Positions 52,969 through 63,400 of a stretch of DNA of 64,000 bases are shown here, piece after piece. Under the pieces are notes generated by a model, which did no database searches, was not told the origin of the DNA, and worked only from the letters and a program-made list of their open reading frames with translations. Source of the stretch: an uncultured Ruminococcus sp. Lineage in GTDB: Bacteria > Bacillota > Clostridia > Oscillospirales > Ruminococcaceae. The DNA is taken from assembly GCA_946413815.1 (NCBI GenBank), contig CAMKMD010000017.1, positions 1 to 64,000 on the forward strand. Direction: 5' to 3'. Each line of letters begins with the position of its first letter. Position 1 is the first letter of the stretch. Both the position numbers and the translations under genes were made by a program.

Positions 52969-55200
52969 TTGAATAAGATGAAAAAGACTGCCATATCTGT
53001 ATTTGCAGTCGCTCTCATTGGCAGTACTCTGCCGCTGGCAAGCTGTTATGGTGCAGTGTCTGTACCGTTCCTTACTGCAAGCGCAGACGAGACTGAATCT
53101 ACTGCTGTATATGAAGACGGAGTGCTCACACTCAGAGGTAATGTCGACAAAGCTGAAGTCAGGGCATTGCTGAATGACAAGAGTATCAAAAACAGTATCA
53201 CAAGGATAGAATGCGAAAATGGGGCTGTTCTCCCTGATGACTGCAGCAGCCTTTTCTTCTACTGCAAGGCTTCTGTTATCGACCTTTCGGCAGCACAGCG
53301 CTCAAAGGTCAAAAAAGTTGAATCTATGTTCTATGAGTGTTCAAATCTCAAGTCTCTTGATATCAGCTGCCTTGATATATCAGAAGCAACGAGTACCTAT
53401 CAGATGTTCGGAGATTGCTCAAAGCTTGAGTCTCTCGATGTCAGCGGTCTGGATACCTCTAATGTAACTGATATGAGCTGGATGTTCCATAACTGCAGGA
53501 CTCTGAAGGAACTTGATGTGACGATGTTCAATACAAGCAGCTGCAAGAGTTTCTATGAGATGTTCGCTGACTGTACTGGCCTGACTTCAATTGACCTGAG
53601 CAGTCTCGATACCTCAGCAGCCACGACCACTTCGCATATGTTCTCGGGCTGTACAGGACTTACCTCCATCGATCTGAGCGGTTTCAATACAAGCCGCGTA
53701 AATAATATGTACGGTATGTTTCATAATTGTTCGTCACTTACCAGTCTTGACGTGAGCGCACTTGATACATCATCTGTAACAAGCATGGTCCATATGTTCT
53801 CGGGCTGTTCAAAACTTACCGAACTTGACCTCAGCACATTCAATACCGTTAACGTAAATAAAATGGAATATCTGTTCAGCGGCTGCAAGAAGCTGGAGAA
53901 GCTTGACCTGGGAGGCTTGAATACATCAAATGTTGAGTCAATGTACCAGATGTTCGGCAGCTGCGAGAGCCTTGAGAGCCTTGATCTCAGCGACTTCAAT
54001 ACACCAAAGCTCAAAGATACAAGAGAGATGTTCTCAAGCTGCAAGAAACTCTCATCCCTTGACTTGAGCGGCTTCAATACTGAGAATGTCACAAACATGA
54101 GATGTATGTTCAATGACTGCTGGGCACTTAAAAAACTTGATCTGAGGAGCTTCAATACAGCCAATGTCACAGAAATGGATTGTATGTTCAGACGCTGCTC
54201 TGCACTTGAAGAGCTTGATATCAGCAGCTTCAACACTGAGAATGTCACTGATATGGGCTTTATGTTCATTGCCTGCCTGCACCTTGATAATATTGATCTC
54301 TCACACTTCGATATGAAGAAGGTGACGTCAGGCAGCGCCATGCTCGGCGGCTGTAATGCGCTTGCTCATAAGATGATACACACTGTTTCCGCAAGCAGCA
54401 GCATTGACGGCTCCATCGCACTGAATTACACCATCAAGCCCTGTGAGGATCTTGCGAAGATCGTTCTCAGCGGTCCGAACGGCAATAAGGAGATCACCGA
54501 TTTCTCCGCAGCTGCACAGGATGACGGCACATACAAGCTCTCCTATGAATTAAAGGCAAACCAGAGCTACAGTTCAGTTAAGCTCAATGCCTACGACAAA
54601 GAGGGCAATAGTCTTATCGTTGTAAACTCAAACGACACTCTGTATGATCACTGCACGGCAGACCTGACTCTTGACAACTACCTTGATAAGCTCAATACTG
54701 CTGCCATGGATCAGAATCTCAAGGACCTTGTTTCCAATCTCCGTACATACTGTGTGGTCGCCGGCGAATACTTCGACCACACCCCTGCCTCCTACGACTA
54801 TCCCACGATTACAGACGAGGAGCTTGACCAGATCAATGATCTTGCTATGAACGACGAGACAGGAGCCTGCAAGATCTCACTTGTTCTCCATTCAAGGACC
54901 TCCATCAGGATCTACTATGACGGAAAAGAGAATGAGGCAAGGGAAGGCGCCAAGGTACTGAAGGCACAGAAGAGCCAGTACGGAAAGTATTTCGAGATAA
55001 CCGATATCAACCCCGAGAGCTTCAGAAATATCCACACTATCACTATCGGCGGAAAAAAGGTTTCTTTCTGTGCGCTTTCCTATATACAGAAGGTGCTTGC
55101 TGCTGAAAATCCTGACGGAATATTGAAAAATCTTTGCAGACAGTTCTACGCCTATGGCAGAGCAGCCGAAAACTACAAGGCATCCTTACAGGAGGTATGA
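52969..55200 (+). CDS. DUF285/BspA-type surface protein with repeated MFxxC units
   Basis: The start TTG 52969 is preferred: AAAGGAG overlaps the ATG at 52960. It has 743 residues with a signal peptide and a Cys in LPLASC, so it could be a lipoprotein. Residues about 90-460 are about fifteen repeats of roughly 23 residues with consensus LDLSxFNTSNVTDMxxMFxxCxxL, the DUF285 class, which differs from the LRR_5 repeats of the other surface proteins. A C-terminal module (about 465-743) starts with a strand-rich part and ends in helices. There is no dockerin or LPxTG. A 29-residue ORF begins 2 bp after the stop and takes its RBS from the last codons of this gene. Confidence 0.87.
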   Translation: MNKMKKTAISVFAVALIGSTLPLASCYGAVSVPFLTASADETESTAVYEDGVLTLRGNVDKAEVRALLNDKSIKNSITRIECENGAVLPDDCSSLFFYCKASVIDLSAAQRSKVKKVESMFYECSNLKSLDISCLDISEATSTYQMFGDCSKLESLDVSGLDTSNVTDMSWMFHNCRTLKELDVTMFNTSSCKSFYEMFADCTGLTSIDLSSLDTSAATTTSHMFSGCTGLTSIDLSGFNTSRVNNMYGMFHNCSSLTSLDVSALDTSSVTSMVHMFSGCSKLTELDLSTFNTVNVNKMEYLFSGCKKLEKLDLGGLNTSNVESMYQMFGSCESLESLDLSDFNTPKLKDTREMFSSCKKLSSLDLSGFNTENVTNMRCMFNDCWALKKLDLRSFNTANVTEMDCMFRRCSALEELDISSFNTENVTDMGFMFIACLHLDNIDLSHFDMKKVTSGSAMLGGCNALAHKMIHTVSASSSIDGSIALNYTIKPCEDLAKIVLSGPNGNKEITDFSAAAQDDGTYKLSYELKANQSYSSVKLNAYDKEGNSLIVVNSNDTLYDHCTADLTLDNYLDKLNTAAMDQNLKDLVSNLRTYCVVAGEYFDHTPASYDYPTITDEELDQINDLAMNDETGACKISLVLHSRTSIRIYYDGKENEAREGAKVLKAQKSQYGKYFEITDINPESFRNIHTITIGGKKVSFCALSYIQKVLAAENPDGILKNLCRQFYAYGRAAENYKASLQEV

Positions 55201-55202
55201 AA

Positions 55203-55292
55203 ATGAACTACACATCACCGGAGTTAGAGATAATCGTATTCGAGGCAGATGACGTGATCTCTGCAAGCGATCTGGAGCTTCCGCCCCAGTAA
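55203..55292 (+). CDS. 29-residue peptide, translationally coupled to the surface protein
   Basis: The sequence begins MNYTSPELEIIVFEADDVI and ends SASDLELPPQ. The RBS AGGAGG lies within the last codons of the upstream gene, 8 nt before this ATG, and a long terminator follows at 55349, so it is the end of the operon. The short acidic pattern of Tyr-x-x-Pro-Glu-Leu-Glu, then FEAxDVI and SAS resembles small unannotated ORFs that I recall from ruminococci and clostridia. Its role is unknown; a peptide precursor is possible, but no modification enzyme is adjacent. Confidence 0.65.
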   Translation: MNYTSPELEIIVFEADDVISASDLELPPQ

Positions 55293-55348
55293 TAAAGCGG
55301 TATTCTCCAGAAGCCATCCTTATAAAAAAGAAGTCAATACAGAAGTTC

Positions 55349-55386
55349 TGCCCCTGAGCGTTATGATCACATAATGCTCAGGGGCA
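55349..55386 (+). terminator. Intrinsic terminator
   Basis: TGCCCCTGAGC pairs with GCTCAGGGGCA; the inner TTATG/CATAA also pairs around ATCA, and TTATTTCT follows. Confidence 0.85.
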
Positions 55387-55561
55387 TTATTTCTGCTGCC
55401 GTCATCATCGGTTCCAGGGGAATGATGCAATGGGAACATTCAAGCCCGGCCAAACCTGTGGCTTCGGTGTATGAGCACATCCTGTTACCGTCTGTCTCAA
55501 TCATCATCAGCGTCTTCATCCGGCGGACAGTCTTTTTATGTCAGTTTGTATGACGGCGTGG

Positions 55562-56569
55562 TCATTTCAAAGGGAATGTGACCTCCCAGTCACCGGAGAT
55601 ATAGTCCTGTGCAGTTGTGAACTCTCCCTCAAGGGAACAGTCTTTGAGCATCTCATATGAAACAGGTATTATCATCTCCTGATACCGGTTTATGTGCGAA
55701 GCATCCCAGTAATCAAAGGTTATCCCTTCCGTATCTCCGACAACAGCCCCGTTCTTGTCAAGGAGACTGATGAAACCGTGGTTATCGGTATGACTGACAT
55801 CATCATAGCGGGTGAGAATGTGAAGGGCGCCGTCTATATATCCGGTATTCATGACGGATACTCCGGGGGCAGGGGTGCTGAGCGGTTTTTCAGCGGCGGT
55901 CAGGAAACGGTAGTCCTTCGGGTCGGGCGTGTTTATATAGTAGCTCGAGCCGCTGATATCCGTTCTCTGAACGGTTTCCGGACTGAATGGTACAGCGCTC
56001 AGGTCGATATCTGTGACAGCGCCGGATGTAGTGAACTTGCCGAGCAGCATCTCATGGACAGAAAAAGTTACCTTGCTGTCCGGCATGGGGCTGCCGTCCA
56101 TGGTTTCAAGATGAACGATGAAATATGCAGTATGAGTTCCGGAGTCATACTCCGAGAAGCTGCAGTGTCCGTTCATGTCACGGGGTACATTGATGCGGTA
56201 GCTGTCGTACAGGTCCCACTCACCTTCCGGAAAGGTTCCGGCCGTATCGTGCATCGAAAGGCAGATGCTTGCTTCGCTGCCCTTTCGCTCTGCGGAGATT
56301 ACAGTCATCACGATGCCTTTGTCTGTGCAGCTTTTCTGTACTGGCTTGAAGGCCTGAGCCGCGGCGGGGGTTATGTGGTAGAGTATGTCGTAGGCAGTAT
56401 CCGAGCCGAAGGCGGTAAGCGCCGGCAGGGGACAAAGGATAAGTGCGGCAGCAGCTGCGGCGGCTATGAGTCTTCTTCCGGGACTGCGCTTTATCTCAGA
56501 CCTCCGGGAGATGTCAAGATAGCGTTCGTCTATCATGCCGACAGCGTCCAGAAAGGTATCAGCTTTCAT
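55562..56569 (-). CDS. DUF4179-type membrane protein, probable anti-sigma factor
   Basis: A 335-residue protein. Residues 1-30 are cytoplasmic (FLDAVGMIDERYLDISRR, similar to the N-terminus of the anti-sigma-like protein at 194-2452). About 32-52 is a membrane helix (LIAAAAAAALILCPLPALTAFG). The outside domain begins with the DUF4179 pattern (CTDKGIVMTVISAERKGSEASICLSMHDT) and continues as beta-rich sequence to the end. The start overlaps the sigma gene stop by 4 bp (ATGA). Unlike the other two pairs it has no linker, second signal peptide, EF-hand loop or dockerin. The signal is unknown. Confidence 0.85.
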   Translation of the reverse strand: MKADTFLDAVGMIDERYLDISRRSEIKRSPGRRLIAAAAAAALILCPLPALTAFGSDTAYDILYHITPAAAQAFKPVQKSCTDKGIVMTVISAERKGSEASICLSMHDTAGTFPEGEWDLYDSYRINVPRDMNGHCSFSEYDSGTHTAYFIVHLETMDGSPMPDSKVTFSVHEMLLGKFTTSGAVTDIDLSAVPFSPETVQRTDISGSSYYINTPDPKDYRFLTAAEKPLSTPAPGVSVMNTGYIDGALHILTRYDDVSHTDNHGFISLLDKNGAVVGDTEGITFDYWDASHINRYQEMIIPVSYEMLKDCSLEGEFTTAQDYISGDWEVTFPLK

Positions 56570-57123
56570 AGATAATCCTCCTTTTCAAGCTTTGTGTATA
56601 GCTTCTTTCTTATACGGAACAGCATGGATTTTACTTTGCTTTCCGAAAAGCCGAGGGCTTCTGCTATTTCTGTTATGGACTGCATATACCAGTATCTCCG
56701 CACAAATACATTCCTTTCGGTATGGGAGACAGTCCCGAGAAAATCATTGATGGCAGCGGCGAGCTCCTGCTCTGATATCTCCTGTTCAATATCTTCATCC
56801 GAAGCCAGCCAGTCCCTGACCTCATCGAATACCACCCGGGCCTGTGCTGATGCACGCTTCTGTGCGTTGTCTGAGCGGATGCGCTTCAGGCTGATGTTGC
56901 GTGTCAGCCTGCCGAGAAAGGTCTGAAGGCACAGGGGTTTATGGGGCGGTATGCTGTTCCAGGCGGCAAACCAGGTCTCGTTGACTGCCTCGTCAGCGTC
57001 TTCATGTGAACGCAGTAGTCTCAGGGCGACTGCGCGGCAGTAATTCGTGTATTTCTGCTGGGTCTGCACAAGGGCTTCTTCTTCCCTTTGCAGATACAGT
57101 TCTACGATCTGCTGATCCTCCAT
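56566..57123 (-). CDS. ECF-type RNA polymerase sigma factor
   Basis: The start at 57123 (MEDQQIVELYLQREEEALV) fits AAAGGAGG at 6 nt. It has 185 residues. Region 2 is at about 20-95 (YCRAVALRLLRSHEDADEAVNETWFAAWNSIPP). Region 4 is at about 125-180 (ERNVFVRRYWYMQSITEIAEALGFSESKVKSMLFRIRKKLYTKL). It resembles the sigma factor at 2445-3005 in the NxxWxxxWxSIPP and RRYWY segments. It forms an operon with the DUF4179 gene. Its targets are unknown. Confidence 0.9.
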   Translation of the reverse strand: MEDQQIVELYLQREEEALVQTQQKYTNYCRAVALRLLRSHEDADEAVNETWFAAWNSIPPHKPLCLQTFLGRLTRNISLKRIRSDNAQKRASAQARVVFDEVRDWLASDEDIEQEISEQELAAAINDFLGTVSHTERNVFVRRYWYMQSITEIAEALGFSESKVKSMLFRIRKKLYTKLEKEDYL

Positions 57124-57216
57124 GATGTTCCTCCTTTCATGTGTTATCAGATGCATCTGCTATACTACTACCCGAAAACGGAGTGCGGGTTGCATAAGAA
57201 ATGAAAATTCTTTTAT

Positions 57217-57245
57217 ATGATAACATATAGTTCCGGTTCAGTCAA
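57217..57245 (-). promoter_or_regulatory. Promoter of the third sigma operon
   Basis: On the minus strand TTGACT (57245-57240) and TATCAT (57222-57217) are 17 nt apart, with CTATATGT before the -10 as in the first sigma operon. Confidence 0.7.
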
Positions 57246-57300
57246 CGGGATGACACGAGAACATGTCGGATATTAATACTTAGATTGTGTCCGTTTCCCC

Positions 57301-57329
57301 TTGACACTTTCGTGCCGGTGTGGTATTAT
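57301..57329 (+). promoter_or_regulatory. Promoter of the giant LRR gene
   Basis: TTGACA (57301-57306) and TATTAT (57324-57329) are 17 nt apart, divergent from the sigma operon. The leader to 57470 is about 135 nt and carries an extra AAGGAGG at about 57383-57391 without a usable start codon behind it. Confidence 0.75.
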
Positions 57330-57469
57330 TAAAAGTATAATAAATATGGCGTACAGCGGAAAAGACCCCCGTCAGCCGCAAGAAAGGAGGAACGTTCAGA
57401 GAGAGCGGTATCACGGAGGTCCTGCTATCGACGGGCACCCTGTCGTCCATAGATGTTAGGAGGTTTAAT

Positions 57470-60400
57470 ATGGGTTTATTCAAACGAGCGGTCAGTCTGA
57501 TGGCCTCGGCAGTTTGTATGTCGGGATGTATCGTGACTGACCTTCCGCAGGGCTTTACAGTCCTTCCTATCACTGCAAAGGCTGAAGACCGGTATACAAG
57601 CGGAGATTACTTCTATACTGTTGCAGACGGTGAGGCGGCCATCTGCGGCTACAACGGCAGTGACACAGTGATCATCATTCCGGAAGAGATCGACGGTTAT
57701 ACCGTTACTTCCATCGAAAGGAATGCATTCCGCGAAAACTATGATATCCGAGATGTAACCTTGCCGGAAAGCGTCTCAACGATATCCTTCGGAGCATTTT
57801 ACGGATGTGACTCGCTGGAAGTCATCACCATACGGAATCCGGACTGCTATATCGAAGATGGAGTCTATGAGTACAATGACGATTACTGGATGGATGTTTA
57901 CTATTCCGGAGCAACGATCAGCAATTACGTCAGTGTTGAATCCATGATGGGCTCTGATCCGGAAGTTTTCTGTGATTACTACGGCGTCATCAAAGGATAC
58001 AGAGGTTCTACGGCTGAGGAGTATGCCAACGAACACGATTATGACTTTGCCGGACTTCAGTCGGAGGGGCAGGTCTTTGACTATGAGAGCAATGGTACGG
58101 GCATCACTATCTGCAATTATTTCGGCACCGACAGCGAGGTAGTTATCCCCTCTGAGATCGACGGCAAAACTGTAACAAAGATCGACGCTCTGTCATTTGC
58201 TGACGAGAAGGATGTCACTGCTGTTGTTATTCCTGATACAGTCACATATGTATGGCTGACAGACTGCCCTGACCTTACGGATATAGTTCTTTCCGACAGC
58301 GTATCAGACTTCACAGCTGAGAACTGTACTGCGCTGGAGAGCTTTGATGTAACAGCAAACCTGAAGACCTTCTCCTTCAGGGGCTGTACCTCGCTTTCGG
58401 ATGTAACTCTGGCTTCCGGTATCGAAACCATACCGTATGATGCATTCAATGACTGCATTTCACTGACCAGTATCGAGATACCTGATACTGTTAAAACCAT
58501 AGGGACATTTGCGTTCTCTGGTACTTCTCTGGAGGATGTGGTTCTTCCGGACAGTGTTACAACAATAGACAGCAGTGCATTCATTAACTGTACTTCACTC
58601 AGAAGCATCGTTATCCCCGATTCAGTGACCGAGATAGGATTCAGTGCATTTCTGGCCTGCTCTGCTCTGGAAAGCGTTAATATACCGGCTGCAGTTGATG
58701 AGATCAAGAATGAAACATTCGAGAAATGCAGCAGCCTTACTGAGGTCACCCTCCCTGAAAGCCTCAGGCGTGTACGAGACCGCGCATTCTTTGAGTGTTC
58801 TTCCCTCAGCAGCATCACAATCCTTAACCCCGTATGTGATATCAGTGAAAAGGAAAGTACGTTCCCTGAGGGAGCAAAGATACTGGGCTATGATGATTCA
58901 TCGGCAGAACTCTATGCTGAACAGTTTTCAAGAGAATTCGGGAGCCTTGGCCACAAGGACTTCGACCCCATGCAGTTCGGGTACGAGATCGACGGCGACC
59001 ATGTCAGGATCACGGAATACCTTGGTTTTGTAAAGGATGTAGTAGTTCCTGCTGAAATAGAGGGACTGCCTGTTACCGAGTTTGGCGAGGATGTCTTCAG
59101 TTACAAGGAAAAGATAACCAGTGTTTCATTGCCGGATACTATCAAAGAGATACCGTACGCTGCTTTTGATAACTGCAGCAATCTCTCTAAGGTAGAGCTT
59201 CCTGATACACTTGAGTCTATCGGCACTGATGCTTTCTGGTATTGCACTTCTCTTAAAGAGATAGAATTTCCCGGTTCTCTGAAGTCTATCGGCTCCTATG
59301 CCTTTTACAACGCAGGTCTGGAAAAAGTCGATATCCCGGCTTCGGTGGAGACTATCGGCAATAATGCATTTTCATATAATGAAGATCTCCATACTGTCAT
59401 AATCCGCAGTGATGATGTGTATTTTGAGGATCAGGATTACAAGTATGATGAGTATGATTATTATGAGAGCGCTGGCGACTCCTGGATCTTCTCAAACTAT
59501 TCTGATTATAATGAATGGTGTTGTGATTACAGTGTATATGATGGTGTCATCTACGGCAACCGTAATTCCTCTGCTGAGAGATATGCGGATCACGTAAAAT
59601 GTGAGTTCCATGAAATCAGCGAGATAGAGCCTGTGGAGACTACCACGGCGGTTTCGGCTGCTTCCACGACGACTTCAACCACAACGGCTTCCACGACTAC
59701 CACTGTCACCACAACTGCCTCTGAGTTCAGGTACAATATCTTTGAGGATGCAAACGGCTGTTCAGAAGCGTGCATCTTAGGATATAACGGCAAGTCTTCT
59801 GTTGTTGAAATCCCTGAGGAGATAGAAGGATGTCCTGTAACCAGTTTAGGATATGAAGCCTTCTTCGGCAACACAGATATCAGGGAGGTCGTTCTTCCGG
59901 CGTCTCTGGAGGGATTAGCACCCCGTGCGTTCGCTGATTGTTCCTCGCTTGAAAAGATCACCTTCCTCAATCCGGGAACAAGATTTAGTATGCTTGAGTT
60001 CTCTACGAACGAGATGGATATCAGTAATACAGCCGTTATCTATGGATATGACGGTTCAACGGCTGAGCAGTATGCCGAAAGATACGACAGAGAATTCGTA
60101 AGCCTCGGTGCAGCAGATGCTGATCCCTATACCTTTGAGTTTAAGATCGTTGATGATCATGCAATGCTTGTAAGTTATACAGGTTTCGGCAAGGATGTTG
60201 TTGTTCCTGCTGTATATGAGGGCAAGCCTGTTACGATCATAGGCTCGTTTGCTTTCAGCGAAGCTCCGGCTGTCAGCATTGAGCTCCCCGACAGCATCAC
60301 GACTATAGAGGAGGGAGCATTCGGAAATACAAGATGGCTTGAGGAATTTGTTATTCCCGACAGCGTTACTGAGATATCCGGAGACGCATTTTATGAGACC

Positions 60401-63400
60401 GGAGTGAGATCACTCACCATCGGAGACGGTATTACATCCCTTGGTGCATCTTTCCTTTCAAGCTTCATCGACCTCAGGGAACTCCATATCGGAAGCTCGG
60501 TTTCAAATATCGAATGGACTCTTGATGCCAAGTTCGATACCATCACCGTATCTTCCGGCAATGATCATCTGAAGGTAGTTGACGGCGTTCTCTACAGCAA
60601 GGACGGCAAGGTGCTTGTGAAGTATCCTTCCGGAAAGACCGGTTCACAGTTCACAGTTCCGGCTGATGTCAATACCATATACAGTAAGGCCTTCAGGTAC
60701 AACAGCTATCTGAACAATGTAATACTTCCTGAAAACGTTCATAAGATCGGCGATCAGGCCTTCAATTCCCTTTTAAACCTCAGTGAGATCACTATATATG
60801 ATCCCGACTGCGAGATAGTAGATGTGGAGGAACCTTATGACGAGAGAGCGACCATATCAAACGAATGGAAATACACAAAGCTCTCTAACGGCAAGTACAA
60901 ATATGCAGATGTATATAACGGAGCAATACGCGGTTACAGAGATTCCACAGCACAGGCCTACGCCAATAAGCTGGGATACAGATTCTATGCAATGGCATCC
61001 CCTGTGACCACAGCAGCAACAACCACTACTACCACTACAACGACAACAACCACAACCACTACAACAACTACCACTACAACCTTCCCGTATGATTACTACC
61101 TTATAGATAAGGCGGGCGGTGAAGTAGCTGTATGCATCTCATACTACAGGAGCACAGAGGCTGTTGCTGAGATACCGGATAAGATAGACGGCTATCCCGT
61201 AGAGGTTATCGGATATGAAGCCTTTGCTGGCAATTCAGATATCAGGGAGGTAGTTCTTCCCGAGACGCTGAAGCTTATCAGATACAGTGCATTCTCTGAC
61301 TGTCCCTCGCTTGAAAAGATCACCTTCCTTAATCCGGGAACGAGATTTGATTCAGGGGAGTATTCCACAAATGAGTGGGATATCAGCCCGACTGCTGTTA
61401 TCTATGGTTACAAGGACTCAACAGCTGAGCAGTATGCCGAAAGATACGACAGAGAGTTCGTAAGCCTCGGCGAAACAGATGCTGACAGGTATACCTTTGA
61501 GTTTGAGCTCGACGGCGATCATGCGGTGCTTGTAAGATATACAGGCTTCGGCACAGATGTTGTCGTTCCTGATACCTACGAAGGCAAGCCTGTTACAGTA
61601 ATAGGAGAGTTTGCATTTGAAGGCTCTCCTGCCGTTTCAGTTACTCTTCCCGACAGCATTACCACTCTTGACGATTATGCTTTCAGCTATGCAAAAGTAC
61701 TGACTGCCCTTGATATCCCCGACAGCGTTACCGCTATAGGTGGTTACGCTTTCATGGAGAGCGGCATCACATCACTTACCATAGGTGACGGCGTTGAATC
61801 CATCGGTGAAAATGCACTTTCTGATTGCAAAGTCTTTGATGAGATCAGCATCGGCCGCTCAGTTTCAAGCGTTGACTGGATCGGCGATGCAAGAATAATC
61901 AGGCTCACTGTTTCTCCCGATAACGAGTACTTCACCTCAGTAAAAGGCGTTCTCTACAGCGAGGACGGAACAGTGCTCTGGAAATATCCCTCCCATAAGA
62001 CAGGAATCAGGTTCACTGTACCGGATAACGTTGAAACCATAGCTGAGGAGGCTTTCAGGAACAACTGCTACCTGACACAGATCACCATCCCCGGAAACGT
62101 ACACATGATAGATGATCTTGCTTTCAACACACTTGACAAGCTGAAGGAGATCTATATTTACGATCCGGATTGTGTTATCGTTGACAAGGCTGACAGCGAT
62201 CATGAGAGAGCGACTATTTCCAACTACTGGAACTACAGGCAGCTTTCTGACGGAAAATACGGTTATATCGACGAGTTTGAAGGAAAGATATACGGCTATG
62301 CAGGTTCCACCGCTGAGGCTTATGCAGATAAGCTCGGTTACAGCTTCGTTGCTATGGAGCCTCCGGTTACCACTACCACACAGCCGACAACGACAACACC
62401 CACCACAACAACTACTACAACAACTACTACCATCACGACAACAACCACAACAACCACAACAACCACCACAACAACTACTACAACAACTACCACGACAACA
62501 ACCACAACCACCACCACGACAACAACAACCACCACAACAACGACAACCACCACCACGACAACAACTACAACCACTACAAAACCCACCACGACGACCACTA
62601 CTACCACCACAAAACCCACCACGACGACCACTACTACCACCACAAAGCCTACCACAACGACCACCGCAACAACCACAAAACCCACTACTACGACTACTTC
62701 GACTGCAACTACAACTGAAACAACTACTGCCAGTACTACCACCACCGCGCACGTTCATCAGTTCGGACGCTGGATAACCGATGCAGCACCTACAGACTAT
62801 GCTGACGGAAGACGTCACAGAAGCTGTGCCTGCGGTGCTACTGAGACACAGGATATCCCGAAGCCGGAAATTGACTGGCATGAGCATGATGATATGGGCC
62901 TTGTACAGTTCCGTATCATCGACAACGAGACAAGGAAGCCCATCTCCGGCGCAACGATAACTGTTGCAAAGGACGAGGAGGCATACGCAACATTCACATC
63001 CGATAATAACGGTCTTGTGAGAGCAGTGCTCAGAACAGGACTCAACAGGTTCTCCGTCTGTGCAAATGGCTACAGAGCAAGAAACGGCCTCTCATACAAT
63101 GTAGCTCATAAGGAGCAGAACTTCCCGTCCATAGAACTGTTCTCAGGCGATATGGTAGAGATGACAGACAGCTCCGTTGAGCGAATGACAGCAGAGGAGA
63201 TAGCAGCGGCAGGCATCGATGTAAGCGCACCTGAAAACTGCTACACCTTCCACTATGAACTCAATCTCAGATTCGACAGCCAGATCATACCGGTAGTCCT
63301 TGACTTCCCGTGGGATTTGGGCGAAGGCGGAGACCAGAACGAGTGGAACTTCGATTTCCCTGATCCCAAGCCTATCAAGTGGCATCATGACGATGATGAC

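Noticed and set aside
62338-62745. Poly-Val frame on the minus strand
   Set aside because: It is the antisense reading of the poly-Thr tract of the giant LRR protein.
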